NCBI GenBank assembly: GCA_037783545.1
Contig: JBBELK010000666.1
Span: forward strand, 355,001 to 419,000
Length of the DNA: 64,000 nucleotides
Direction of reading: 5' to 3'
Source of the DNA: Henricia sp. BOLD:AAB3569
Taxonomy: Eukaryota; Echinodermata; Asteroidea; Spinulosida; Echinasteridae
The translations under genes and the position numbers were made by a program. Of the stretch, positions 1-11,850 are shown piece after piece. The notes beneath the pieces were generated by a model. It worked only from the letters and a program-made list of their open reading frames with translations. It was not told the DNA's origin and did not search any database. Positions within the stretch are counted from its first letter, which is position 1, and each line of letters opens with the position of its first letter.

Positions 1-1425
1 GGCGCCCATGCTCGACAGCACTGTTCAAAATGTCAGCTCTATCTTTCTCCATAACCACGATCTGACAAATTCGGATTATATTTTAAACAGAAATCATCTA
101 GGCCTATCGCAAATTCGCATAAACTAATCAAGTCGAATGGACTACATACGTACATGTAGCCTAGCCTAAACAATTTTGCACTTCAAGCTTGCTGATGCGT
201 TTGATGGAGATGAAACCCAATTCAAAATTCACAAAAACACATCCTTTTAGAGGAGCAACATGAATATTAATGTTGTCCTGCGTTTCGACCAATCAGCTCT
301 CTACGTCCAATTCTGGTAGCAATCTCCATAGACCGTGTACAAAACGGAAACAGCTTTCTCAAGTCTGTAACTAGAGGTCGATTAGACTTGTTCCCAGTCC
401 ATTCACGACTACGCTGCTGCCGTTTACGAAACAACCGGTCTAGTTACAGACTTGACATCAAGTCTACGGTCATAGCGAAACTCTTGGCATAAGATTTTGT
501 TTTGACTAATTGAACTTTCAATACATTATATTAAATGGGGTAAAAAGGTTCGTCATGTACGAGGAGTCATGTTGTTTAGACATTTAAAAACAAGAATAGC
601 CTTTTTATATTTAACTCTTTCAGAAAAAAAGATTCAGTTCAGTCTAGCATACATATCTGCTGAAGGGGTGAGGAAGGTCATGAGATATGTACCTTACTCC
701 CCATACAGTGCAACAATATTCTAAAGAGGGCATAATTAAGCTTACAAAAAGTGTGTGTAGGCTACTCTGTGTAACACAGTCACGTACTCTATACAACATG
801 CCCAGTTTAGACGAAACTGTTTTTCTTTCATATTCAACGTGGCGAGATTAATGCCGTGTTAACAGATCCGTTAACAGATCTAACACTAACACATAACACA
901 CACAGAATTGTGACCTCACCCACTGTATCATTTGTAAAACACGAGTCAAACTTTATTTAAAAAAAAAAACAAGACCTGAGTCCATTGTGAGTAAAAGTAT
1001 AAAAATTCCCAATTTGGTTGCCACGGAACTATAAACTTGCGTGTGTACCTAGCTGACTGGAGCTAATCTAGGGCCAAGCAACACATAACACAAGCGTCCA
1101 TGACATATTTATAAATTGGGTACCGAAATTAAGAATCGAGTGATAGAGGGCGTTATTACATAGTTTAGGTGGATCCCTAATCACGTTGCAACACATGTTC
1201 TGGGAATTTCCCGCATGCGCGCTGGAGGCTGTGCCGTGGCGTTCTAAATTTATTAACTGTACACATAAATACCTTTGTTGCCATGGTCTGCCGGACTGTT
1301 TACACTTTGAACGAGCACCCTTATGACTCGAGGATAGCTAACTGAACGCACCCAATGCCCGATGCTCGCAACGGGCGAGTTTAACCGGGATGAAACTGGA
1401 TTAAAGGCCTAATAAACGTTTATGA
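1..1425. other. No gene recognised; AT-rich flank
   Basis: I see no convincing coding region, RNA gene or recognised transposon here apart from the small hairpin at 327-474. Reading frames are short and lack family motifs. A short duplicated word (GTTAACAGATC type) lies at about 860-890. Confidence 0.5.
327..474. repeat. Small foldback (hairpin) element
   Basis: The arms TCAAGTCTGTAACTAGA (from 359) and TCTAGTTACAGACTTGA (to about 455) are inverted copies. Pairing extends outward through CATAGACCGT and ACGGTCATAG-like words. It looks like a roughly 150-base MITE or its remnant. No target duplication was identified. Confidence 0.55.
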
Positions 1426-1429
1426 AGCG

Positions 1430-1868
1430 TGAAATTCATGGTTTACAAACCCCTCAATTTTTCGTCAATGATCGTATTTTGAGATGTACCGAGTGCATAA
1501 TACTTCTCTTTTTATCGATAGTCGACCTTTACAAACGCCGACAGACAAGTGTATTAAAGCTTAAATTTTCTCGGTTTTTAAACCATGAAATTTTGCGACA
1601 ACTCTAACTAGTTCACTTTCATTATTTATAAACCATGAAATTGTGAGCCAACGATCACTTTTCATTATTTACAAACCATCTAAATGCACGCCTATTGACT
1701 ATTTTTAATTGTTTACAAACCACAAAATCCACAAAATTGATTAGAACGGCGCAGTTTTGCTTGTTTATATACCATGGAATTGTACGTCAATAAATAAATG
1801 TTCATTATTTATAAACCATAGAAAATCGGACCCCGGTGCAAGTTTCTTGGTTTATAAACCATGTAATT
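1430..1868. repeat. Degenerate ~60-base tandem repeat, left block
   Basis: The phrase GTTTATAAACCATGAAATTG recurs with variation about every 55-65 bases (for example near 1580, 1630, 1670, 1720, 1770, 1810, 1850). The array is split by the element at 1903-3190 and resumes at 3215-3440. Short reading frames in it are not genes. Confidence 0.7.
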
Positions 1869-1902
1869 GCGCACCAGTGATATTTTTTTTTTGTTATTTG
1901 TA

Positions 1903-3190
1903 ATGCTACGTTTACACCATGTCCCCGGCGCCCCGGTAGAGGAGCACCGGGGAGTCACCGGGATGGACTTCGGGGAGCGTAGGGGATTGATCTCCCTATA
2001 CCGCGTGCACGACCAAACTCTCTATGGGGGTGTGCAGTGGAGCCAAAAATCCACAGAGTAACCAGATTCGTGGTTACTGTGTGGATTGTGCAATTTGCAC
2101 CGCTCACTATGTGGATGGCGCTCACTATGTGGACGTTGTAACTATGTGGATCGCTCCTCTCCTCGATAATTTTCGATAATTTTCGAAATTTCAGAGGCTT
2201 AGAGAGTTCTGTTTTTGTGTCGAAATAGGAAAAAAAGAGAGGCACAATAGAAAGAACTCCCCAGCCAGTAATAAAAGGGTTGGAACCATCAGTGGCAGTT
2301 TCACCCCAACACCCACATAGTCGCCAAGAAATCCCGGAAGGGGGACCGGGGTGGCGAAACGTGAATGACCGTAGCTCACCCTTGCCACCGGCCGGTGACC
2401 GGCCAGTGAGCAGCTCTGTCAAAAAATTTGCCCCGGCAGTCCCGGTACTAATGAGAATCGTCCTGGGCCGCAGTGGGACGGGGTTTCCTTCACATGGCGT
2501 AACGGACCGCAGTGTGCCTTGACTCACCGGGGTGTGGCACCATGGGGTGCCGGGGACCTCTGATCGCGGCCAGTGCCTCGCGCTCCGCCACGTTTGGAAG
2601 CCCGGCACCCAACGGTCTACCAGGGCCCGTCACGGTAGTGGCCACAGCATGGTGTGAATGCGGCCCGGTGAATTGCGGTGCGCCAAGGTGTGTGACGGTT
2701 GTTGCTCACGGCCAGTTACGCCTCACTGCGTCGCGCTCCAGGAAATTAAGTTATGGAGCGCACTATTTATACCCACCGGGGCTCACCGGGAGACCACCGG
2801 GGCGTAAAACGTGACAGCTGCCACGTTCAGTCGCAGGGCGCCGCAGCAGACCCTCGCACACCGTCGGGAACGTATTGGGCCGGGACATCAAACGTGACAA
2901 GAACGGGACGGACGTGAGGCACCGCATCAGAACTTAGCAGGCCGGCCTGGGACGTGGACTCATCCGTAGTGGAACGGCGCTTGAAACGTAGCGCGCAGTC
3001 CCGGTTCCGGGGCGCGCCGTCCGCTTTCCGTACCGGGACTTAACGCACCGTGGTAGAACGCAACATACCGGCCCAACTAGGGCCGAGTCGAGCCAAAGTA
3101 ATAAAAAAGACAATAAAAGTTCCACGGCACGCCACGTTTTGGCCAAACCGGGGCGCCGGGACTGCCGGGGACATGGTGTAAACGTAGCAT
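1903..3190. mobile_element. GC-rich foldback element, 27-base perfect terminal inverted repeats
   Basis: Both ends read ATGCTACGTTTACACCATGT inward and stay identical for 27 bases (1903-1929 against 3164-3190). The interior is much more GC-rich than its flanks. It is built of degenerate words such as CACCGGGG, CCGGGG and CGTAACG on both strands, with about three 20-base copies of CTCACTATGTGGAT near 2100-2155. It interrupts the 60-base tandem repeat. Long frames here (for example 1955-2608 minus) are by-products of GC-rich repeats. No transposase is visible, so it is non-autonomous. Superfamily unknown. Confidence 0.75.
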
Positions 3191-3214
3191 AAGCCAGAAA
3201 AACGTGCAGCAATG

Positions 3215-3440
3215 TGCAGTATTCATTATTTATAAGCCATGAAATTGTCCATGCACGATACAATTCTCTTGTTTGTAAACCATTGAAATGTACACTCGTC
3301 GGTTTCATTTATAAAGTATGGAACGCCCAGGTGACATTTAATTATTTGTAAATAATGAATTTGCACAGCTACATGTATATTTCCTGTTTTGTAAAGAATC
3401 GTGTTGGTACAAAACATGTTTTAAAGGTTTGTAAACCATA
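3215..3440. repeat. Degenerate ~60-base tandem repeat, right block
   Basis: Continues the left block beyond the GC-rich insertion, with the same TTATAAGCCATGAAATTGT / TTTGTAAACCATTGAAATG phrases at the same spacing. Confidence 0.65.
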
Positions 3441-3442
3441 AA

Positions 3443-4386
3443 GGCTGGCTCACATAGTAGCGGCAGATAACCCGCGAAAGGCGACGGACGTGAAAATCAC
3501 AAAAATTTTGCGGCAAAAGGGGAAAAGCAAGATTCGCTGACGGGTGGGAACAACCTTCAGCGACAACACGACGGCAAGGGACGAATGGCTGCGGCAGGGA
3601 ACGGAGTCTAGCGACCAACATCGGACGTTGTCTGGGCGGCGAGTGACGATGTGTCGACGGAGCCCGGCAACAAGCAACGAGGTCGGACGGCTGGCAGTGG
3701 ATTGGCTGGGGGCAAGGAACGGCGGCTGACGGTGGGTTGCGGCGACGATTTCTTTTTATATGAACTTCAAAATTGCATCGTGCCGGACAGTCTATTGAAA
3801 TCGAACTGACGTCAACAATCGCACAAAAAGTTTTAAATCGTGGACCATCGTTTCAAAATCGTAACTCATCGCAGACCACCGTTGCAATGCCGCAGGTACT
3901 CGCAAACGACCCGCCATCAACAGTCATCACCGTCACCCTCCGGACAAAATTCGCAAGCCATTGTCGCACCAAGGTCGTTACAATTTCGTTACTTGCCGCA
4001 ATGTGTCTTAAGGGTTCGAGATGTGACGTCACTTGCCGTTGTTTTGTCGTCAGTGGTCGTTAACAACGACTACCAACGAAATTGTGACGACCTCAAAACG
4101 ACAAGAGACGGCCTCGCACGGCATGGAAACGTCAAGGAAATGAGGGTTGCAGTCTCCAACGAAATCTGAACGGAATCACAACGAATTTTTTTGCCGCCAC
4201 AAAATTTTCAACATGCTGAAAATTTGCCGACGGACGCGACTGATAATTTCGGCCGTCGCGGTCGCTAGCGGATTCGTCAGCGACAATTGAAGGCAACACA
4301 CGATGATTGGCGGGAAATTCAAAATTGCAATTCGCAGCTTAACGTAGCTTGCGGTACCCCCCTATTCGTCATAGTGTGAGCCAGCC
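3443..4386. mobile_element. Foldback element with GGCTGGCTCACA ends and TTAAA-like target duplication
   Basis: The left end GGCTGGCTCACATAGT is matched by ATAGTGTGAGCCAGCC at the right end. Flanks are ATAAA (left) and TTAAA (right), one mismatch. The interior is dominated by degenerate GACGG/GGCAAC/GTCGC words on both strands, unlike the flanking DNA. Ends and flanks resemble the elements at 24021-24205 and 26558-27257. No coding capacity. A TTAA-targeting superfamily (piggyBac or Kolobok) is possible but unproven. Confidence 0.7.
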
Positions 4387-4489
4387 TTAAACGGCCTTTG
4401 ACACAAGTGGAATTTCTTTTCGGCATTGTACGACATGCATGCTCATTGAGCCATTAGGTAACGCATAGCGTTACGCATTCCTTTCAGGG

Positions 4490-4496
4490 TATATAA
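4490..4496 (+). promoter_or_regulatory. TATA box in repeat A, first copy
   Basis: TATATAA lies in the A repeat of the Ngaro-like fossil, about 85 bases from its left edge. A copy stands in the second A repeat at 10799-10805. It is the likely core promoter of the element; no activity is implied. Confidence 0.45.
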
Positions 4497-5417
4497 GGAG
4501 TGCATTTTACAATGCTTGTTTCTTCTCGGTTAGAGCATTCATTACCTCGCTTCACTAGAGACACGAACTCGTACACCCATACACGTACACACACGCCGTT
4601 TCATATCACGATGATTAGCGACGAGGGTCTTAACCATTCATCAAACCGCGAATGTTTTTTACCGCTATTCGAGATCTTCAGCAGAAGCTTGCATCAGCGT
4701 GTAAGAAGCAGAAGCTACCGGACAGTCCCGCTGCTTTAAAGAGTGAGGGCAACAACCCTGATAACACCACAACGTCGGGCCAACGTTGGCTGTTGGTCGG
4801 GAACGTCGGCACACGTCGCAGTTGGCAATTGGTTGAGATTTGATGTTGGGCCAACGTGGGTTTCATGTCGGCACCGTGGTCAACTTTTCGTGTTGGCACA
4901 TCCAAGTTGGCACAACGTTGGGCCATGGTCGGCATTTCTGTTTGATTTATAATGTTGGCAGATCATCGGCCCAACGTCATTGTAACGTAGAAAAAAGTAA
5001 TGTAGAAAAAATAACGGCCCATGGCGGCAATCATATCGCGGTCGATGTACAAACAAATTTACTGTTGCAGTTCATGAAATTTGGCCAAAGAAAAGGTAAA
5101 TTTTTATTATTTTTACTAAAAATGAAGATTCTAGGAAACTGCAAACAGAAAAAGACAGAACAGTACATGAAAAAAATAATATATGGAAGGGATTGAACCT
5201 CCGATTGACCCGATACGATGTATATCATTTTACCCGATCACCCGATTACGCCATAAGAAAACCGGCGGAGTGGTACGCACAGACGTTGGCCCTATCCTGG
5301 ACTGGAGCCAGTATACATTTGCTTTCGTAAGATGTTAAGCACGTCTGGGTACAAGTCCAGGAGACTGGATACCATCACACACTATTTGTTTTATGCACGC
5401 GCGCCCCGATCCTATTG

Positions 5418-5687
5418 CTATTGTCCTATGTGGAATATGTGGACGGGAACCAGTCTAATTCTTTGTTCGGCAACAGGCGGGAAACCGGCCCAGATCGAGC
5501 GAGTGTGATGAGTTTTCGACATGACTGCCTGCACGTCTTCCAACATTGCCCAATAATTCTCTGTAAGTTTGTCAAAATTTGATTTCATTATTTCGGCTGG
5601 TGTATCGACAGTGAACCTGCGTTCATTGATCATCACTTTTTTATTTTCAGTGGGAACGAATTGAGTAGGCCGGCCTAGCATGATCAT
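5418..5687 (-). CDS. Unrecognised 89-codon frame inside the 4756-9111 element
   Basis: The frame has a protein-like middle (TPAEIMKSNFDKLTENYWA) with no motif I can name. An AG-ending pyrimidine-poor stretch precedes the central part, so an internal exon is possible. It lies within the CCCTGATAAC-ended element and could be part of its protein or a captured fragment. A chance frame cannot be excluded. Confidence 0.2.
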   Translation of the reverse strand: MIMLGRPTQFVPTENKKVMINERRFTVDTPAEIMKSNFDKLTENYWAMLEDVQAVMSKTHHTRSIWAGFPPVAEQRIRLVPVHIFHIGQ

Positions 5688-5717
5688 TCATTGTCAACTT
5701 AATCATGTTAATCCTTG

Positions 5718-5795
5718 TGACAACTCGACCGTTTGCCAACTCGACCGTTTGCCAACTCGAGTTGGTAGGCCTACAACGGTCGAGTTGGTTTTAGA
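5718..5795. repeat. Short palindromic cluster of CAACTCGACCGT words
   Basis: Two to three direct copies of CAACTCGACCGTTTGC are followed by the inverted form ACGGTCGAGTTGG. The same motif is amplified at 14715-15030. It looks like a mini-foldback insertion of the same family. Confidence 0.55.
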
Positions 5796-6259
5796 GAAAC
5801 TATTACCTCCTGGAATCAATAGATAATCTAATTCCAATACATATACTTCCCACTTACACTTTTGTCGCAAATGTTGCTTTTCTATCACATCTTTCTCCTT
5901 CAAAAATTGCCTTCAGTTAGTGCACAAGATAACCATTCACGCGCGCGCAGCGCCCTCTGTTGTCACACTTACGCACAGACCGCTCGCTGCGTCATTTTGT
6001 GCATTACTTTACGCAGTAATTTATTATTTATTTATTTCAGAAATGCAACATTTGCGACAGAAATCTTAGAATTTGATGATCTGTTGATTCCAGGAGGTAA
6101 TTTCATTCAAATCTTTATTCAATGTATACAAAAAAAATACAGCTTAGAACTGAATGATCAGTTTATTTCAGGAGGTAATTTCATTCAAGTCCTTGTTCAA
6201 TGTATACAACAAAAAAAACCTTTTTTCATGCTATAAATAAAATCTTAATTCTATTTCAG

Positions 6260-6408
6260 AAGCTGTCAAGTTCAAACCCCACCATACCGTCATCTCGCGA
6301 CACGATGTAGAGAATGTTGCGAAGATAAATCAAGCGGCCGACCGAGAAATCGCAAGGAGTGGAGCTCAGAAGCTGAGATTGCTGCAGAACGAGATTAAAG
6401 GATCTTGA
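6260..6408 (+). CDS. Exon-like frame, possible captured or element-encoded C-terminus
   Basis: A splice-acceptor-like TTCTATTTCAG ends at 6259. It is followed, after two bases, by 48 open codons and a TGA at 6406-6408. The translation contains FKPHHTVISRHDVENVAKIN and ends LLQNEIKGS. It is rich in charged and helical residues and reads like real coding sequence. It lies inside the CCCTGATAAC-ended element, downstream of duplicated acceptor-like TTTCAGGAGGTAAT words (about 6090 and 6170). I do not recognise the family. It may be the last exon of a transposon protein or a captured host exon. Confidence 0.35.
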
Positions 6409-6534
6409 CCAGAGAACTTTTTCTGACGTACCACACCCCTCACACTTACCTTTCGGGTGATGAGATTTTTACACCATATTTTGTCATATTTTTCTGTTTA
6501 TCATTCTTAAATTTCGCATTCTCAATCTGTAAAG

Positions 6535-7140
6535 TAAATGTTGGCATAGTCGCCATGTCCGCGTGATGTCGCCACCCTATTCATAAGCCATTGTTCATCA
6601 ATACGTGACTTTACGGTTCCCCCACAATTCACTGCGCACGGTAGATTGCGCAGTGCATGATGGTATGCAATTCTAGTACACATCGCCTCGGCCCTCGCGG
6701 CTTTATTGCTCAAGTGAATGGGAATACAATGACCGTGCAAGACGCGTTGAGTGCGTGGGTATCTTCTCGGTACAGTCGACGCGTATGTGCACTGTCATTG
6801 TATCGCGTTATCGGAGTATAAACATTATGACAACCCGTGTCAGTTTTTCACGAAGATATCATCCCAAAACAAACATACAGTAGGTTGAATTTGTATCCGA
6901 GGTCTATATTACCAGTGAAAATTTGTCATAAACACAAATTTGTCACGTTTTACAAGTTTGAAGCGACCGAGTACTGTCAATTCTCATTCACTTGTGCAAT
7001 AAAGCTGTGAGCGCAGAGACGATGTGTACTAGAATTGCATCCTATCATGCACTGTGCCATGTTCCGCGCGCAGTGAATTATGGGGGAACCGTATAGGGTG
7101 GCGATGTCACGGACCTTATGACTATGCCGACATTTATGTT
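6535..7140. mobile_element. Foldback core element, copy 1
   Basis: TGGCATAGTC near 6540 and GACTATGCCGACA near 7125 start inverted arms of about 200 bases. These hold shared words such as GATGTGTACTAGAATTGCA and CAATAAAGC. The centre (about 6740-7000) is single copy. Copy 2 is at about 13930-14700. Confidence 0.65.
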
Positions 7141-7209
7141 ACCTTTTCAAAGATGTCATAAGAAAAGATCACCATGCACGGACACCCTCTGGGACCTCAT
7201 ACACTAAAC

Positions 7210-7472
7210 TAGGAATGGGAATTTACGGTTAATTCAAAAACCAGTTTGTAATTCTTTCAAGTGTTGGTTAATCGGTTAACCGTTCGGTCGACACCAAGGA
7301 TTGTTGCTGGTGTTTATACCGCATATAAACTTATTTCAATTTCAAGAAGTCATTACAAACAACCCTCTGAAAACTATTGTAAATTCTTCAAAATTGGGTT
7401 TCGTTTAAACTTTACGGAAAAACCGGTTTTTAATTTTCTTTCGGTTAACCGGTTAAACGCATCCCATCCCTA
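7210..7472. mobile_element. hAT-type MITE, copy 1, with 8-base target duplication
   Basis: Ends are TAGGAATGGGAA (left) and CCCATCCCTA (right), with GGTTAACC words inside both arms. Flanks CACTAAAC (7202-7209) and CAGTAAAC (7473-7480) differ at one base, as an 8-base target duplication typical of hAT. Non-coding. Copy 2 (13536-13864) has the same flanks in inverse orientation. Confidence 0.75.
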
Positions 7473-7629
7473 CAGTAAACGTAAATTCATGACACTTTAC
7501 CTCCCATTTTTATTATAGGTTTGAACAACGAAATCCTGGATGTCCGTGTGCAGGTTAAATAACCAAAGGAGAACCTTGTGCATAACAAGTATAACACAAA
7601 ATATTACCCACTAAAAATACAATACCAAT

Positions 7630-7860
7630 TTAACAAAAAATGACAATTGCAGCGATGCCACATGGTATGGGCGCCGCCATTTGTCTAAATACTGCCTGGG
7701 CTAGAATGACTTTTTGCGTACAACTTTGTTGACTGTATTGTCATAGGTATGAATTAAAATGCACAAAGATGTCATTCTTTTCCCAGTAATCAGACAAAAT
7801 GGCAGTGCCCATAGTGCGGCGATTCGCTAAAATTGCCACTCTTTGTGAAGGTCGTATCCG
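7630..7860. mobile_element. Palindromic MITE, copy 1
   Basis: Left arm TGACAATTGCAGCGATGCCA then GCGCCGCCATTTGTCTAAAT; right arm ATGGCAGTGCCC... with TTGCCACTCTTTGTGAAGG. The two arms are diverged inverted copies. A second copy is at 13085-13310 and an end fragment is seen near 20185-20235. Confidence 0.6.
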
Positions 7861-8193
7861 CTTTTCAGTGACAAATGTAACTGTGATGATTTTGTTACTG
7901 CAAATGATATACATTTAATTGGCCTTTAATACTCCTGGCCAGGTTGTAACAAAAACACCAATGTCACACTTTAAGGCTCACAATTTATAGAATTAACCTT
8001 TTCATAACTTGCATTTTTGATAAACCTTTTACTCGGTCAATATAACTGAAATGGTGCTGTGAACTTATACTATTATAAGCTTCTTTTTTTATCTGTAGTA
8101 GTTGCCAAACACTTGCGTTACTAAACATTTCAACGGTGATTTTGCATTATACCAAACATTATTCTTTGTAATAAATTGTTATCAAAGTATATA

Positions 8194-8308
8194 CAGTCGA
8201 ACACTGATATTACAAAGCAATGCTTTTTTCAAGACTGATAATACAAGATTACTGTTAAGACAAGGATTTTCAAAGTCGCAAGGACCTTGTATTAACAGTG
8301 TTCGACTG
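8194..8308. mobile_element. pogo/Tigger-like MITE, 115 bases, TA target duplication
   Basis: The ends CAGTCGAACACTG and CAGTGTTCGACTG are perfect inverted copies flanked by TA on both sides (8192-8193, 8309-8310). CAGTCGAAC ends with a TA duplication are typical of the pogo branch of Tc1/mariner. Non-coding. Confidence 0.75.
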
Positions 8309-10798
8309 TATTTTTTAATATTTTTAACGTGCTCTAGTTTCTGCTCTGCTGCCGTCGTCATGACCTTCTACATAATGTACAAATGTTTAATAAGTTATAC
8401 ATAAGGTTAATAGCAATGTGTTTTGTAATTTTTGAATACATTCAAAATACATGTAAACAGACGGAATATTCTGATATGATGTTCAATTTCTGGTTGTTAT
8501 GGTTTGCCATGTTTAGGGGGGTTGGGTGTGGTTGGGCGGGGTGGGGGTGTGCAGTCAACATGTTGGCAGCTACCCTGTATAAAGGTTGGGAAATGGTTGG
8601 TACCATGTTGGCCCCACGTCGGTTTAGTGTGGGCACATTGTTGGGTTAAGGGTGGCCAGACGTTGGCCCGACGTCATCTTTAAATGATGCATATAAGGCT
8701 AACGTTGGCCCAACATTGTTTCAACGTTGGGCCGATGTCTCTTGCCGACGTTGGCAGCTACCCTGAATGAAGGTTGGGGAATGGTTGGTACCATGTTGGC
8801 CCAACGTTTGACACTAGTATTACAGGTGGTGCCATTGTTGGCCCCACGTTGTTCCTACGTCGGTTGAGTGTGGGCATGTTGTTGGGTGAAGGGTGGCCAG
8901 ACGTTGGCCCAACGTCAACTCTAAATGATACAAAAAAGGCTAACGTTGGCCCAACATTGTTTCAACGTTGGGCCGATGTCTCTTGCCGACGTTGGCCCGT
9001 CGTAACCTTGATGAGCAAAATCACGCTGGCCCAACGTCATTGGCCCACATTGGGCCAACGCGGAAGCACACATGGTCCCAACGTTGGCCCGACGTCGTGG
9101 TGTTATCAGGGAAGGAACAGTACGACCAATCCGCGTTGTTACTCTGATTGAATCTGCATTGGCAGCACTGGTCGTAGCCGATATTTCAGGCGTCAAATCG
9201 CACCTAAAGGAGGCCGTTGACGCTCTGCAGCAACGCCAGAAGCTGATTAGACTAGCCGACTGATCACCGTTTGGGTGGGCAGCTGTAAAAGAGTACGTTA
9301 CGGATAACCTTGCCGACGATTCAGGCGAGAAGAAGCGTCTACGCAAGGCCGAGAAGTCGGCCGCAGCCAGAAAAGCGGAGAGCGCCAAGAAATCTAAGGC
9401 GAAGTTTAGGTCTTGTGCGACACCATTTCCTACTGGTATTTTTTGGCCAGTCTAATTTTCTTCGCTACACCACAATCGGATTTCCAGCCTACGGCTTTGA
9501 CAGCAGAGTTTGCTACCAATGCGGCGTTAGAGGGCACGTCCGCCTCAATTGCCCCTCTCGGCGAGCACTGCGAAGTACCCAGCAACCTGGCGCCGTTCCC
9601 ACCACATCCCCACCATACATGTGTGATCGTTCGTAACACCAGCAGTGCACACCCAGTTGGGTGTTCTGACGGGTATTAGGAGCTGCAACAATTCCTGCCA
9701 GCGCCAGTCGAGCGCGTCCAACCGTACCGTCAGCGGGTGTACTCTACCCGTGACAGAAATGTAATAGCTCCGATGGTAACGTCGGAAATTCTTCCCAGCG
9801 GCAGCGATTAACCGCGTACCATGCCCATTCGGTCAAGCAGTGAAGACGGCCATATCCCGCCTCGTCATCGTGCGCACGAGAGGGACTGGAAAGCGACGGA
9901 ACATCTCGTCGGCAAAGTGCCGGAAGGCATTAAAGGTTTTGGTGCCAAGGAACTTCGGCTGTTGATGCCTTTTGCCAAGACTGGTCAGGTGAGAACAATT
10001 GTTTTTTGTCCACCGGTATCCCTTATTGTTCAAGTCATTCGACGATTAAAGTCGACCAAATCTGTTGGAACCTTAATTGTCCCGAGATGGCGCATGGCCT
10101 GCCGCATATTGTTGGCCTGTCTTATGCCCAGATGGTTTTCCTCTTGACTGTCACATTTGGGACTGGAGGCTTTTACGCACCTCCTTTACATCCCCCTTTT
10201 TGGGCGTAGATTCGGTATTTTCTACGAATCCAGCATTTTTCGTGCTCGCTTTGAGGTTTAGGTAAGAATTGTCCTTACCTCCCAGATTATCTGATAAAGT
10301 TTTTTGCTGCAGCAGCGATTTGGGCTGTTGCAATTTATGCATTTAAACCAAATTGATGCTTTTCTTTTATTAAAGTGTTCTTTTTGATCACCCGGATATA
10401 CTTTCTGAATTTCCACGCCTTCGTTCCTGCAAGAGAGAACTTTTCGGGTGTGATCAATTATGATAATTCATTTGCGACAATCGCCTTGCAAACTGCAAAC
10501 GCTACGAGACTAAAATGTTGGCCCAGCGGCGTCTTGTCGCCACAATGTTTCAGAATGTTTGCTCATTATCTCCGGAGTTGGTGCTCACAACCGAATCCAA
10601 CTTGTTCAACAAAGTTGTTGGTTTTCTATTTTGCATTATTTGAAGTTTTGTATTTTGTTCCTTAAATAAGGAAAATAGAGAAAAGAAATGTATTTTCTTA
10701 CGAAGTATAAGAAAGTGGAATTTCTTTTCGGCATTGTACGACATGCATGCTCATTGAGCCATTGGGTAACGCATAGCGTTACGCATTCCTTTCAGGGT

Positions 10799-10805
10799 AT
10801 ATAAG
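10799..10805 (+). promoter_or_regulatory. TATA box in repeat A, second copy
   Basis: Same TATATAA and surrounding sequence as at 4490, inside A2. It lies about 1.84 kb upstream of the transporter start codon at 12642, on the same strand. Confidence 0.4.
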
Positions 10806-10859
10806 GAGTGCATTTTACAATGCTTGTTTCTTCTCGGTTAGAGCAATCATTACCTCGCC

Positions 10860-11850
10860 TTGAAACCCACCCTTTGACCCACTTCTTCACTTACGTTATC
10901 ATGGAACAGGGGAGTGCGCCCCCGCTCGGCATCCTTGGACGCAACCACGTTTCCCCTACAAGTTAGGGGTTTTTCGTGGCCTCTGAGTTCCATTAACCAC
11001 GCGTTATTGGACCGTGGTGCCGAGCGCCATGTGACCACCTAATAAAGTACTAATACATTGCATATAGCATTTATTAGAGAGCCAATTTGGCAGATAGTTG
11101 TTTGGTATTTTATAGAGAATGTGCAGCAAGGCAATTTTATGCCACTTGACATTTTGTCTCAATTAGGCGCATTTTGTGCCCATTTGGTACATTTTCGTAG
11201 CGGCTTTTAATATGCCCATTTTCAATACGAACAGTTTCCTGTTGGCTGTTTTCTTTTCCCCTTTTACCAGGGATATGGGACTTTCGTGTGTCGGTTTTGG
11301 ACGACCCGTATTTACTACAGCTAGCGGAGACGCAACTTCCGGAAGTTCTGGTTCTCCAAATATCACCTAAAGCTTCATCCACCGTCGCCAAATATTCATT
11401 TGCTTGAAGCAGGTGGGAGAATTGGGCCTTCAATTGGCCCATCCCGCGATCAGCCAGTCATCTAGAGCGAAGACAACTGCGAACGAGTTTGCAGCAGCCG
11501 CAAAATGGTTGCATTCACTGGCCGGTTTGTTTTCGCCTTCGATGACTAATTGCTCAATCAAGACAATGTAGGGATACAACCGGCGTACGCTTCCCCAACA
11601 CAATTACAGTGGAAATTTTTGAAAAATTATTGGCCTCTCACGATCATCCTTCTGCTGGTTTAGCAAACCTTGGAATTCTATTCATTTATTTTTTGAGCAA
11701 TGCTGGATTTCTAAGATGAATAATATCGCCACCATTAGGGCAAGGATTGTACGTTTGTTGCAGATCGTATGACAATTTATTTATCGAAATCTAAAACTGA
11801 TTAATTTCGTCAACGAAGTTAAATTACAAACAAAACAAAACAAAAAAAGT
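10860..11850. other. Interior of the Ngaro-like fossil, nothing recognisable
   Basis: Between A2 and the recombinase remains there are only short frames without clear motifs. A minus-strand 101-codon frame at 11137-11442 has no recognisable domain and is probably fortuitous. The 9800-10560 stretch before B1 is similar: one open piece near 9820-9990, family not identified. Confidence 0.4.

Larger units (their letters stand above)
6455..7872 (+). repeat. Left arm of a large inverted duplication
   Basis: This arm is the inverted counterpart of 13068-15132. Matching landmarks in reverse order include the foldback core (6535-7140 against 13930-14700), the hAT-type MITE (7210-7472 against 13536-13864), and the palindromic element around 7630-7860 (against 13085-13310). 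The arms enclose 5.2 kb that includes transporter exon 1. Confidence 0.8.
4756..9111. mobile_element. 4.36 kb DNA element with CCCTGATAACACCAC inverted ends, inserted in a retrotransposon
   Basis: The left end CCCTGATAACACCAC and right end GTGGTGTTATCAGGG are inverted copies, continuing inward as ACGTCGGGCCAACGTTGG. AA flanks both ends, a possible 2-base target duplication. Both ends (4756-4990, 8555-9111) are arrays of degenerate GGCCCAACGTTGG words. The middle holds a duplicated 78-base block (about 6085-6210), an exon-like frame (6260-6408), one arm of a large inverted repeat (6455-7872) and a pogo-like MITE (8194-8308). It interrupts the gag-like frame of the Ngaro-like fossil. No transposase recognised. 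Confidence 0.75.

Noticed and set aside
1955-2608. 217-codon minus frame
   Set aside because: It lies wholly inside the GC-rich foldback element, is made of its repeated words, and shows no domain.
5174-5256. tRNA or tRNA-derived SINE on the minus strand
   Set aside because: A GGTTCAATCC box-B-like word with a good T stem exists, but the acceptor stem, D arm and anticodon loop do not fold acceptably.
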